Source of the DNA: Burkholderiales bacterium
Lineage (GTDB): Bacteria > Pseudomonadota > Gammaproteobacteria > Burkholderiales > JAHFRG01
Direction of reading: 5' to 3'
Length of the DNA stretch: 64,000 nt
NCBI GenBank assembly: GCA_035543335.1
Contig: DASZZH010000025.1
Span: 120,185 to 184,184 of the forward strand
The first letter of the stretch is position 1. Each line of letters opens with the position of its first letter. Under the pieces are notes generated by a model, which was given only the letters and a program-made list of their open reading frames with translations, was not told the origin of the DNA and did not search any database. Positions 56,924 to 64,000 of this stretch are shown in pieces. The translations under genes were made by a program, and so were the position numbers.

Positions 56924-56926
56924 AAA

Positions 56927-58849
56927 TTACTTTTTATCCTTTACCTCTTCGAACTCCGCGTCGACCACATTGCCGTCGTCTTTCTTGTCGCTGCCAGCGG
57001 ATGCCGCGCCCGCCTGTGCCTGCTGCGCCTGGGCCTGCGCGTAGATTTGCTCCGCCAGCTTGTGCGAAGCCTCGGCCAATGCTTGGCTCTTGGCTTCGAT
57101 GCTGGCCTTGTCGTCGCTCTTCAGCGCTTCTTCAGCCTCTTTCAGCGCAGACTCGATCTTGGCTTGGTCGTCGCTTGATAGCTTGTCGCCGTAATCCTTC
57201 AGCGATTTCTTCACCGAATGAATGAGGGCGTCGCACTGGTTGCGCGCGTTCACCAGTTCCAGCGCTTTCTTGTCTTCCTCGGCATGCGCCTCGGCGTCCT
57301 TGACCATGCGCTGGATTTCTTCTTCCTTGAGACCCGAGCTCGCCTTGATGACGATCTTGTTCTCCTTGCCGGTACCCTTGTCTTTCGCCGAGACATGCAG
57401 GATGCCGTTGGCATCGATGTCGAACGCCACTTCGATCTGCGGAAGCCCTCGCGGCGCGGGCGGAATGTCGGCGAGATTGAATTGACCCAGGCTCTTGTTG
57501 CCCGCGGCCATGTCGCGCTCGCCTTGCAGCACGTGGATGGTCACCGCGGTCTGGTTATCATCCGCCGTGGAAAAAATTTGCTGCGCCTTGGTCGGGATGG
57601 TGGTGTTCTTGTGAATCAGCTTGGTCATCACTCCGCCCAGGGTTTCGATGCCTAGGCTTAGCGGCGTTACGTCGAGCAGCAGCACGTCTTTCACTTCGCC
57701 TTGCAGCACGCCGCCCTGGATGCCGGCGCCGACCGCCACCGCTTCGTCCGGATTCACGTCCTTGCGCGGCTCCTTGCCGAAAATCTCCTTCACTTTTTCC
57801 TGCACTTTGGGCATGCGCGTCATGCCGCCGACCAGAATCACGTCGGAAAGATCGGAGACTTTGATTCCCGCATCCTTGATGGCGATGCGGCAGGGTTCGA
57901 CGGTCTTCTCGATCAGCTCCTCGACCAGGCTTTCGAACTTGGCGCGGGTGATTTTGATATTGAGGTGCTTGGGCCCGCGTGCATCCGCAGTGATGTAGGG
58001 CAGGTTGATGTCGGTCTGCTGCGTGCTGGAAAGCTCGATCTTGGCTTTTTCCGCCTCCTCCTTGAGGCGCTGTAATGCCAGCACGTCGCTGCGCAGGTCA
58101 ATGCCCTGCTCTTTCTTGAATTCATCGGCGAGATAATCAATCAAGCGCTGGTCGAAATCTTCGCCGCCGAGGAAAGTGTCGCCATTGGTGGAAAGCACCT
58201 CGAACTGGTGCTCGCCCTCGACTACAGCGATTTCGATGATGGAAATATCGAAAGTGCCGCCGCCCAGGTCGTACACCGCAATCTTGCGGTCGCCTTCCTT
58301 TTTGTCCAGGCCAAAAGCCAGCGCCGCCGCGGTCGGCTCGTTGATGATGCGCTTGACCTCGAGGCCGGCAATGCGCCCAGCGTCCTTGGTCGCCTGCCGC
58401 TGCGAGTCGTTGAAGTAGGCGGGAACGGTAATGACCGCTTCTTCTACCTTCTCGCCCAGGTAATCCTCGGCGGTTTTCTTCATTTTCATTAAAACCTGTG
58501 CCGAAACTTCAGGCGGTGCGATTTTCTTACTGTGTACCTCCACCCAGGCGTCGCCGTTGCTGTTTTCGATGATTTTGTAGGGCATGTGCTTGAGGGCTTT
58601 CTTCACTTCGCCTTCGCTGAAGCGCCGCCCGATGAGCCGCTTCACCGCGAACAGGGTGTTCTTCGGGTTGGTCACCGCCTGCCGCTTGGCCGGGGCGCCG
58701 ACCAGAATCTCGTCCTCGTCGGTGTAGGCGACGATGGAAGGGGTGGTGCGGGCGCCTTCGGAGTTTTCAATCACCTTGGGCTTGCCGCTCTCCATGATGG
58801 CGACGCAGGAATTGGTGGTCCCCAGGTCGATTCCGATGATCTTTGCCAT
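56927..58849 (-). CDS. dnaK: Chaperone DnaK (Hsp70)
   Basis: A 640-residue ATP-dependent chaperone. It starts [20 protein letters not shown], with [16 protein letters not shown], the linker [17 protein letters not shown], the substrate-binding beta domain and the helical lid. The C-terminal tail EFEEVKDKK resembles the usual EEV-type end. The ribosome site TAAGGA precedes it. It follows grpE with a 63-bp gap; DnaK, DnaJ and GrpE form one refolding machine. Confidence 0.98.
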   Translation of the reverse strand: MAKIIGIDLGTTNSCVAIMESGKPKVIENSEGARTTPSIVAYTDEDEILVGAPAKRQAVTNPKNTLFAVKRLIGRRFSEGEVKKALKHMPYKIIENSNGDAWVEVHSKKIAPPEVSAQVLMKMKKTAEDYLGEKVEEAVITVPAYFNDSQRQATKDAGRIAGLEVKRIINEPTAAALAFGLDKKEGDRKIAVYDLGGGTFDISIIEIAVVEGEHQFEVLSTNGDTFLGGEDFDQRLIDYLADEFKKEQGIDLRSDVLALQRLKEEAEKAKIELSSTQQTDINLPYITADARGPKHLNIKITRAKFESLVEELIEKTVEPCRIAIKDAGIKVSDLSDVILVGGMTRMPKVQEKVKEIFGKEPRKDVNPDEAVAVGAGIQGGVLQGEVKDVLLLDVTPLSLGIETLGGVMTKLIHKNTTIPTKAQQIFSTADDNQTAVTIHVLQGERDMAAGNKSLGQFNLADIPPAPRGLPQIEVAFDIDANGILHVSAKDKGTGKENKIVIKASSGLKEEEIQRMVKDAEAHAEEDKKALELVNARNQCDALIHSVKKSLKDYGDKLSSDDQAKIESALKEAEEALKSDDKASIEAKSQALAEASHKLAEQIYAQAQAQQAQAGAASAGSDKKDDGNVVDAEFEEVKDKK

Positions 58850-58912
58850 GATGATTCCTTAACGATGAATGGTTAACAGTTGCTTGCTATATCAGGGTGA
58901 AATGCGCGAAAT

Positions 58913-59473
58913 TCAAGTTTCTCTGGCCTTACCCACCACCACCAGCGCGGGGCGGATCACGCGGTCGTGCAGCATGTAGCCTTTTTGCATGACGCTAATC
59001 ACGGTGTTGGGCGGCGCGTCCGATTCCACCGTGGTCATGGCTTGGTGCTTATGCGGGTCAAACTTCTCGCCTCGTGGGTTAATTTCGCTGATTTTGAATT
59101 TTTCAAATGCCGTGCCAAGGAGCCTCAGCGTGAGCTCCACGCCGCTTTTCAGATTCTCCGGAGTGGCGTTTTCCGCGGCCAGCGTGGCTTCCAGGCTGTC
59201 TTTCACCGCGAGTAACGCCGTCGAGAAATTTTCAATCGCATATTTGTACGCGCTGGCGATTTCAATTTGCGCACGCTTTCGGATATTCTCGGCCTCCGCT
59301 TTTGCTCGTAGCCACGCATCGTGATGTTCTTCCGCTGTGAGTTCGGCTTTTTTCAAAAGCTCTTCCAGGCTGGGCATGGTTTCGGTTTTTTGCTCCACTT
59401 TTTCTTGAGCCGCAACCCCTGGTTCAGGCGTGGGCTCTGTAGATAACTGATTTTCATGAGAATTTTGCATCAT
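58913..59473 (-). CDS. grpE: Nucleotide exchange factor GrpE
   Basis: A 186-residue dimeric exchange factor for DnaK. An acidic unstructured N-terminus precedes the long helix (DAWLRAKAEAENIRKRAQIE, then IASAYKYAIENF). The beta domain carries the family signature (FDPHKHQAMTTVESDAPPNT ... VMQKGYMLHDRVIRPALVVV). The start is ATGATG after AGGAGAG. A sigma-32-like promoter lies directly upstream. Confidence 0.97.
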   Translation of the reverse strand: MMQNSHENQLSTEPTPEPGVAAQEKVEQKTETMPSLEELLKKAELTAEEHHDAWLRAKAEAENIRKRAQIEIASAYKYAIENFSTALLAVKDSLEATLAAENATPENLKSGVELTLRLLGTAFEKFKISEINPRGEKFDPHKHQAMTTVESDAPPNTVISVMQKGYMLHDRVIRPALVVVGKARET

Positions 59474-59497
59474 TCTCTCCTGTTAAACGAAAATAAA

Positions 59498-59524
59498 CTT
59501 GGGGGCAATTCGAGTGATTTCAAG
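59498..59524 (-). promoter_or_regulatory. Sigma-32-type heat-shock promoter of grpE
   Basis: On the minus strand CTTGAAA (59518-59524) is followed after 12 bp by CCCCCAAG (59498-59505). This resembles the heat-shock -35 CTTGAAA and -10 CCCCATNT. It lies 25 bp upstream of the grpE start. Confidence 0.7.
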
Positions 59525-59555
59525 GGGAAAATAGAAATTAAAGATTGGAACAGGC

Positions 59556-60656
59556 TCAGGCTTTGGCGCCCAGGCCCAGCGCGCGCTCGCGCGCCAGTCG
59601 TCCCGCCTGTGCGGCGGCTTCGGCGTTGTATTGCACCGAAACCCAGCCGTGCAGGTGCTCGAGCGCGATTTCAGAGAGTGCGTGCATCCAATCGCCGCGC
59701 TCGTTGAGGCAGGGGATAAAATGGAATTCCTTGCCGCCGTTGCCCAGGAATGTCGCTTTGCCTTCGATGGCGATTTCCTCCAGTGTTTCCAGGCAATCGC
59801 TGACAAAGCCGGGGCAAATTACGTCCACGCGCTCAATGCGTTTTTTGCCGAGCTTTCTCAGTACTTCGGATGTATAAGGCTTCAGCCATTCCGTGCGCCC
59901 AAAGCGCGACTGGAAGCACACGCTATAACGATCCTCGTCCCATCCCAGCGCCTCCGCCAAAAGTCTTCCGGTTTTCTGGCATTCGCAGTGGTAAGGGTCG
60001 CCTTTATCCAAGGTGTAGCGCGGTACGCCGTGGAAGCTGATGAGCAGCTGGTCGGGACGGCCGTTCTGCATCCAGTAGTCGCTCACGCTTTGGGCGAGAG
60101 CCGCAATGTAGCTCGGGTGGTCGTGATAGTGCTTCACCGTGCGCAGCGCCGGCGTGTTGCGCATGCGGCTTAATTCCCTGAACACCGCGGCAAAGCTGCT
60201 GCCGGTGGCGGCGGCGGAATATTGAGGATAAAGCGGCAGCACCAGAATGCGCTCGCAAAACTCGAGCCGGGCGAGAGCGGAAGCAATTGAAGGATTGCCG
60301 TAGCGCATCGCATATTCGATAGTAAGAGGCGATTTGATGCGCTCGCCCAGGTAGCCGCGCAGGAATTTCGTCTGGCGTTCGGTGTGAACTCTGAGCGGCG
60401 AGCCTTCGGCCATCCAGATTTTGGCGTATTTGGCGGCGGTTTTTTTCGGCCGCGTGTTGAGGATGATGCCGTGCAGAATCGGCCACCATACGAGGCGCGG
60501 GATTTCCACCACCCGCCGGTCGGAGAGAAATTGCTTGAGGTAAGGACGTAGCGCCCTGGCGGTAGGCGCATCCGGCGTGCCGAGGTTAATCAGCAGAATG
60601 CCGGTTTGCGCCGGCACGCCGTGCGTAAAAACCGGTTCAGGCGCGAAGTGACTCAT
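59556..60656 (-). CDS. hemH: Ferrochelatase
   Basis: A 366-residue enzyme inserting iron into protoporphyrin IX. It shows [20 protein letters not shown], the catalytic His in [20 protein letters not shown], and the Glu-rich metal path in [18 protein letters not shown]. It is membrane-associated. A gap of about 80 bp with the grpE promoter follows it. Its start codon abuts the hemH-hrcA repeat, so it lacks a clear ribosome site. Confidence 0.96.
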   Translation of the reverse strand: MSHFAPEPVFTHGVPAQTGILLINLGTPDAPTARALRPYLKQFLSDRRVVEIPRLVWWPILHGIILNTRPKKTAAKYAKIWMAEGSPLRVHTERQTKFLRGYLGERIKSPLTIEYAMRYGNPSIASALARLEFCERILVLPLYPQYSAAATGSSFAAVFRELSRMRNTPALRTVKHYHDHPSYIAALAQSVSDYWMQNGRPDQLLISFHGVPRYTLDKGDPYHCECQKTGRLLAEALGWDEDRYSVCFQSRFGRTEWLKPYTSEVLRKLGKKRIERVDVICPGFVSDCLETLEEIAIEGKATFLGNGGKEFHFIPCLNERGDWMHALSEIALEHLHGWVSVQYNAEAAAQAGRLARERALGLGAKA

Positions 60657-60657
60657 A

Positions 60658-60767
60658 AGTGAGCAAGTGAACAGGTGAACAAGTGAACCCCCTCACCCCG
60701 ACCCTCTCCCCCGGTGTGCGGTGGAGAGGGGGTCATTTGCTCGTTCACCCGTTCACCCGTTCACTCA
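60658..60767. repeat. Nested periodic palindrome between hrcA and hemH
   Basis: The outer arms are octamer arrays: GTGAGCAA, GTGAACAG, GTGAACAA, GTGAAC (60659-60688) and GTTCACCC, GTTCACCC, GTTCACTC (60743-60766). The inner palindrome CCCCTCACCCCGACCCTCTC / GGAGAGGGGGTC (60689-60733) is of the kind seen inside metG. The octamer is the same as that flanking the four-helix-bundle gene. It reaches into the hrcA stop codon. Confidence 0.88.
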
Positions 60768-61784
60768 GTGTTGCGACAGCGCGCTGGTAAGCAGTTTGGC
60801 GGTGATGTCGACGATGGGAATCACCCGCTCGTAGGCCATGCGCGTCGGGCCGATGACGCCGACCGTGCCGACCACCTGGCCGTCCACTTCGTACGGCGCG
60901 GTGACCACGCTGCACTCGTCGAGCGGCACCAGTCCCGATTCGCCGCCGATGAAAATCTGCACCCCGTGAGCGCGGCCGCTGCTGTCGAGCAGTTGCAGCA
61001 GCGCGGTTTTCTGCTCGAACAAATCAAAGAGCCCGCGCAGCCTCGCCATGTTGGAAGAAAGATCCTGCACGTGCAGCAAATTGTGCTCGCCGGAAATCAC
61101 GTAATCGCTGGCTGATTCCCACACGGCCTGGCTGCCGACTTCCAGCGCCGCGGTCATCAACAGGCTCATGTCGCTGTGGAGCTGTCTTAGTTCGTCCTGG
61201 ACCGCCCTGCGGATTTCATCAAACGTCTTGCCGGCGTAGTGCTGGTTGAGGAAATTCGCCGCTTGCGTGAGCTCCGAGGGCGTGTAGGTTTTGTCGGTGA
61301 AGAGAATCCGATTTTGCACATCGCCTTCCGGCGTGACGATGATGAGCAGGATGCGCTTTTCGGCGAGACTCAGGAACTCGATGTGACGGAACGTCGCGCT
61401 GTGACGCTTCGGGTTCATCACCACGCCCGCGAAGTGGGTCAGGTCGGAGAGCAGGTGTGAAGCCGAGGCCATGAGTTTTTGCGTGTTTTCGGTCTGCAGC
61501 TGGGTTCCCAGCTGGTCAATCTGCTCCTGGTCGAGCGGCTGGATGGTGAGCAGGGTGTCCACGAAGAAGCGGTAGCCGAGCGGCGTGGGCACGCGCCCGG
61601 CGGAAGTATGCGGGCTTGCGACAAAGCCCATTTCTTCCAGACCGGCCATGATGTTGCGGATGCTGGCCGGGCTCAAATCCAGCCCGGAGTACCGGGAAAG
61701 CGCGCGCGAGCCGACCGGCTGGCCGTCGCTGATGTAGCGTTCCACCAGTGTTTTCAGCAGGATTTGCGCGCGTTCGCTGAGCAT
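60765..61784 (-). CDS. hrcA: Heat-inducible repressor HrcA
   Basis: A 339-residue DNA-binding repressor of chaperone genes. An N-terminal winged helix ([20 protein letters not shown] ... [20 protein letters not shown]) is followed by the GAF-like regulatory domain. It starts at ATG 61784; eleven upstream in-frame codons are not part of the family. Its target CIRCE (TTAGCACTC-N9-GAGTGCTAA) was not seen within the window, so its targets here are unclear. It is divergent from nadK. Confidence 0.95.
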   Translation of the reverse strand: MLSERAQILLKTLVERYISDGQPVGSRALSRYSGLDLSPASIRNIMAGLEEMGFVASPHTSAGRVPTPLGYRFFVDTLLTIQPLDQEQIDQLGTQLQTENTQKLMASASHLLSDLTHFAGVVMNPKRHSATFRHIEFLSLAEKRILLIIVTPEGDVQNRILFTDKTYTPSELTQAANFLNQHYAGKTFDEIRRAVQDELRQLHSDMSLLMTAALEVGSQAVWESASDYVISGEHNLLHVQDLSSNMARLRGLFDLFEQKTALLQLLDSSGRAHGVQIFIGGESGLVPLDECSVVTAPYEVDGQVVGTVGVIGPTRMAYERVIPIVDITAKLLTSALSQH

Positions 61785-61796
61785 CGATTTATTGTA

Positions 61797-61884
61797 GCAG
61801 CTTTCAGCTGTCGGCAATCAGCGGTCAGCACAAACCGCGGCGCGGCTGCGTTACGTTCAAGCTGAAAGCTGATGGCTGATGGCT
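61797..61884. repeat. Periodic palindrome between hrcA and nadK
   Basis: The left arm (61797-61829) contains TCAGCTG, TCGGCAA, TCAGCGG, TCAGCAC. The right arm (61859-61884) is the complement of CCATCAG, CCATCAG, CTTTCAG. The 7-mer unit is related to NNATCAG. It fills most of the divergent promoter region, leaving an AT-rich stretch (TATAAAATATGCTTTAAT) for the nadK promoter. Confidence 0.85.
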
Positions 61885-61907
61885 ATAAAATATGCTTTAA
61901 TGCCCGG

Positions 61908-62780
61908 ATGAATAATTCGTTTAAAATCGTCGCCCTCATCGGCAAATACAAAAGCCCGGAAATCGTCGGCCACCTGCTGCGCCTCGCGCGCTTTCTGGAA
62001 GGCCGCGGCGTGACCGTGCTGGTGGACCGGCTCACCTCGGCGCATCTCAAGAAAAACAACTATCCGGTTTTGACACTCGAGGAAATAGGCAAGCAGGCGG
62101 ACCTCGCCATCGTGCTAGGCGGCGACGGCACCATGCTCAACATCGCGCGCACCTTCGCTCCCTACGATGTGGCGCTGGTCGGCGTCAACCAGGGGCGGCT
62201 AGGGTTTCTCACCGACATTTCAGTGGACACCATGCTGGAAACCATCGGCGCCATCCTCGACGGCAAGTATGTGACCGAGGAGCGCATGCTGCTTTCCGCT
62301 GAAATCATGAGCAACAGCAAGAGCGTGGTCAAAGTGCTGACGTTCAACGACGTGGTGGTGAGCAAGGGCGCCAAGGGGAGCCTCATCGAGTTCGACGTGC
62401 ATATCGACAGCCAGTTTGTCTACAACCTGCGCTCCGACGGACTGATAGTGGCAACGCCCACGGGCTCCACGGCTTATGCGTTGTCTTCCGGCGGGCCGAT
62501 TGTGCATCCGTCGTTGAGCCTGATTGCCCTGGTGCCGGTTTGCCCGCACACCTTGAGCAACCGGCCCATCGTGGTGAGTGGCGATTCCATCGTCGAAATC
62601 CTCATGCACGATTCCGGCGATGCGCGCGCGCACTTCGACAGCCATTCGCATTTCGATTTGCGCGACGGCGACAGAATCATCTTGAGCCGTTCCAATGACA
62701 CCATTCGCCTGCTGCATCCGGTGGGGCACGACTACTACCTCATGCTGCGCGAAAAGCTGCACTGGAGCAAAACCTCGTAG
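61908..62780 (+). CDS. nadK: NAD kinase
   Basis: A 290-residue enzyme phosphorylating NAD to NADP. It shows GGDGTMLNIAR (catalytic Asp), VGVNQGRLGFLTDI, and DGLIVATPTGSTAYALSSGG. The start is MNNSFKIVALIGKYKSPEIV; twelve in-frame codons upstream lie in repeat DNA. It is adjacent to recN by 2 bp, the usual nadK-recN pair. Confidence 0.96.
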   Translation: MNNSFKIVALIGKYKSPEIVGHLLRLARFLEGRGVTVLVDRLTSAHLKKNNYPVLTLEEIGKQADLAIVLGGDGTMLNIARTFAPYDVALVGVNQGRLGFLTDISVDTMLETIGAILDGKYVTEERMLLSAEIMSNSKSVVKVLTFNDVVVSKGAKGSLIEFDVHIDSQFVYNLRSDGLIVATPTGSTAYALSSGGPIVHPSLSLIALVPVCPHTLSNRPIVVSGDSIVEILMHDSGDARAHFDSHSHFDLRDGDRIILSRSNDTIRLLHPVGHDYYLMLREKLHWSKTS

Positions 62781-62782
62781 CC

Positions 62783-64000
62783 ATGCTGCACCATTTGGGT
62801 ATCCGCGATTTCGTCATCGTCGATTCGATGGAGCTCGAATTCAAGCCGGGCTTCACCGTGCTGACGGGCGAAACCGGCGCCGGAAAATCCATACTGATTG
62901 ATGCGCTGGCACTCACCCTGGGCGAGCGCGCCGACGGCGCGGTGGTGCGGCAAGGCTCAGCGCGCGCCGAAATCACCGCCGAATTCGATATCACAAAACA
63001 ATCGACGCTTTCCGCTTGGCTGCGCGAGAATGATCTGGAGGGCGATGCCGGCGAGTGCCTGATGCGCCGGATCATCGAAACCAATGGCAAATCACGCGGC
63101 TTCATCAACGGCCGCGCCGCCACCGTGCAGCAATTGCGCGAAGCGGGAGAAAGGCTGGTTGAAATCCACGGCCAGCAAGCACACCAGACGCTGCTTAAGG
63201 CCGATTCGCAGCGCGAGCTGGTTGACGCCTTTGGCGGTTTAAGCGAACTCGCGGAGCAGGTCGCCGGGCACTACCGCAAATGGCAGGGTTTACGCAAAAA
63301 ACGGCTGGAATGGGAAACCAACGCCGTGGCCTTTGCCGCCGAGCGCGAGCAGCTGGAATGGCAGGTGCGCGAGCTCAAGACCCTGAATTTTTCCGCAGAC
63401 GAATGGCAGTCCCTCACCCTGGAACACAGCCGCCTGTCCCACGCCGCAAGTCTGATTGAAGCCTCGCAGTTTGGATTGGATGCACTCTCTGAAAATGAAG
63501 CGGCGCTGATTGCGCAGCTTAATTCCTTGATTTCGCGTTTCCAGGGCCTTGCTGAATATGACGCGGCCCTGAAGGAAATCCTGGATGTTCTTGAGCCGGC
63601 GCAAATCCAATTGCAGGAAGCGGTGTACGCGCTGCGGCATTATCAGCAAAAACTCGATCTCGATCCGGAACGCCTGAAGGAAGCCGAGCAGCGCATCGAT
63701 GCGATTCATTCCACCGCGCACAAATACCGCGTCAAACCCGAAGAGCTGACCGAATTGCTGCAGAAGTTCGAAGCGCGGCTGCAGGAAATGGGCGGCGGCG
63801 GTGGAGTGGAGGAGTTGAAACAGCAGGAAGAAACGGCGCGCAGCGCGTATGCAGCCCACGCCAAAAAATTAAGTGCGGGGCGCAAGAAAGCGGCAAAGAC
63901 ACTATCTGCAGAAGTCACCGATACGATGCAGAACCTCGCCATGAGCGGCGGAGAATTCTCCGTTGCATTGAATCCGCTTGAAGAAAACGCGGCTTGGGGT
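62783..64000 (+). CDS. recN: DNA repair ATPase RecN, N-terminal part (window edge)
   Basis: An open frame of 406 codons runs from ATG 62783 to the window end. It is the N-terminal part of the SMC-like repair protein RecN: MLHHLGIRDFVIVDSMELEF, Walker A LTGETGAGKSILIDALALTL, GFINGRAATVQQLREAGERL, VEIHGQQAHQTLL, then the coiled-coil arm. The ABC signature and Walker B lie beyond the window. Confidence 0.95.
   Translation, partial: MLHHLGIRDFVIVDSMELEFKPGFTVLTGETGAGKSILIDALALTLGERADGAVVRQGSARAEITAEFDITKQSTLSAWLRENDLEGDAGECLMRRIIETNGKSRGFINGRAATVQQLREAGERLVEIHGQQAHQTLLKADSQRELVDAFGGLSELAEQVAGHYRKWQGLRKKRLEWETNAVAFAAEREQLEWQVRELKTLNFSADEWQSLTLEHSRLSHAASLIEASQFGLDALSENEAALIAQLNSLISRFQGLAEYDAALKEILDVLEPAQIQLQEAVYALRHYQQKLDLDPERLKEAEQRIDAIHSTAHKYRVKPEELTELLQKFEARLQEMGGGGGVEELKQQEETARSAYAAHAKKLSAGRKKAAKTLSAEVTDTMQNLAMSGGEFSVALNPLEENAAWG

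Noticed and set aside
58850..58912. Search for a CIRCE operator before dnaK, grpE and hrcA
   Set aside because: No TTAGCACTC-N9-GAGTGCTAA or close variant seen in these gaps.

Overview
The window is dense, GC-rich proteobacterial chromosome with about 60 genes on both strands and no tRNA, rRNA or CRISPR array that I could see. Gene content and order point to a betaproteobacterium, possibly from the Nitrosomonadales/Gallionellales side, but the genus cannot be named from the sequence. The markers are leuC-entericidin-leuD-leuB-asd-fimV-truA-trpF-trpB-trpA-accD-folC-dedD-cvpA-purF-metZ, hrcA/nadK/recN next to hemH-grpE-dnaK-dnaJ, and a glrK-qseG-glrR-type operon.

Layout. 1-3929 (minus): end of an MFS transporter, then a complete glutamate/aspartate ABC importer (gltIJKL). 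4374-6454: alpha/beta hydrolase, TraB/GumN-like protein, small lipoprotein. 6530-16588: housekeeping genes (dnaE, acyP, metG, apbC, dcd, a PLP ornithine/lysine-type decarboxylase with a tiny upstream ORF, folA). 16657-21284: two-component operon glrK-lipoprotein-glrR, followed by two TGTC-N10-GACA sites and a sigma-54 promoter driving an EF-hand/BON gene. 21340-27027: thyA, an M17 aminopeptidase, aroC, an MFS transporter. 27095-45116: the leucine, aspartate-semialdehyde, tryptophan, fatty-acid, folate, purine and methionine block, ending in a SAM-II-like riboswitch before metZ. 45169-55277: broken peroxiredoxin, lpxH, ppiB, an L,D-transpeptidase/TPR pair, cysS, and an RND efflux pair. 55350-64000: the heat-shock block dnaJ-(four-helix-bundle ORF)-dnaK-grpE-hemH-hrcA, then nadK and the start of recN.

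The unusual layer is repeat DNA threaded between, and into, these ordinary genes. Four MITE-like elements with clean terminal inverted repeats lie at 10001, 23653, 36368 and 39495. Two have IS5-like CTAR target duplications, and two share a CTAACATAATGAAACG-type terminus. Internal modules are shared between the two types, in opposite orientation. They donate gene parts: the folC start codon, the trpF stop codon and the stop of the aminopeptidase. A second class is palindromes whose two arms are short tandem arrays of 7-9 nt units. Nine lie in this window. Two are in frame inside dnaE and metG, and one encloses a four-helix-bundle (23S rRNA intervening-sequence-type) protein gene that fills the dnaK-dnaJ gap exactly. 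An array with the same 8-nt unit but no gene lies 4 kb away before hrcA, which suggests a gene-carrying and a gene-less form of one element.

Regulation that can be read directly: GlrR-type operators plus a sigma-54 promoter, a SAM-II aptamer whose conserved 3' end can pair with the following terminator stem, a sigma-32-like promoter before grpE, an intercistronic hairpin in gltI-gltJ, and a possible leader peptide before the decarboxylase.
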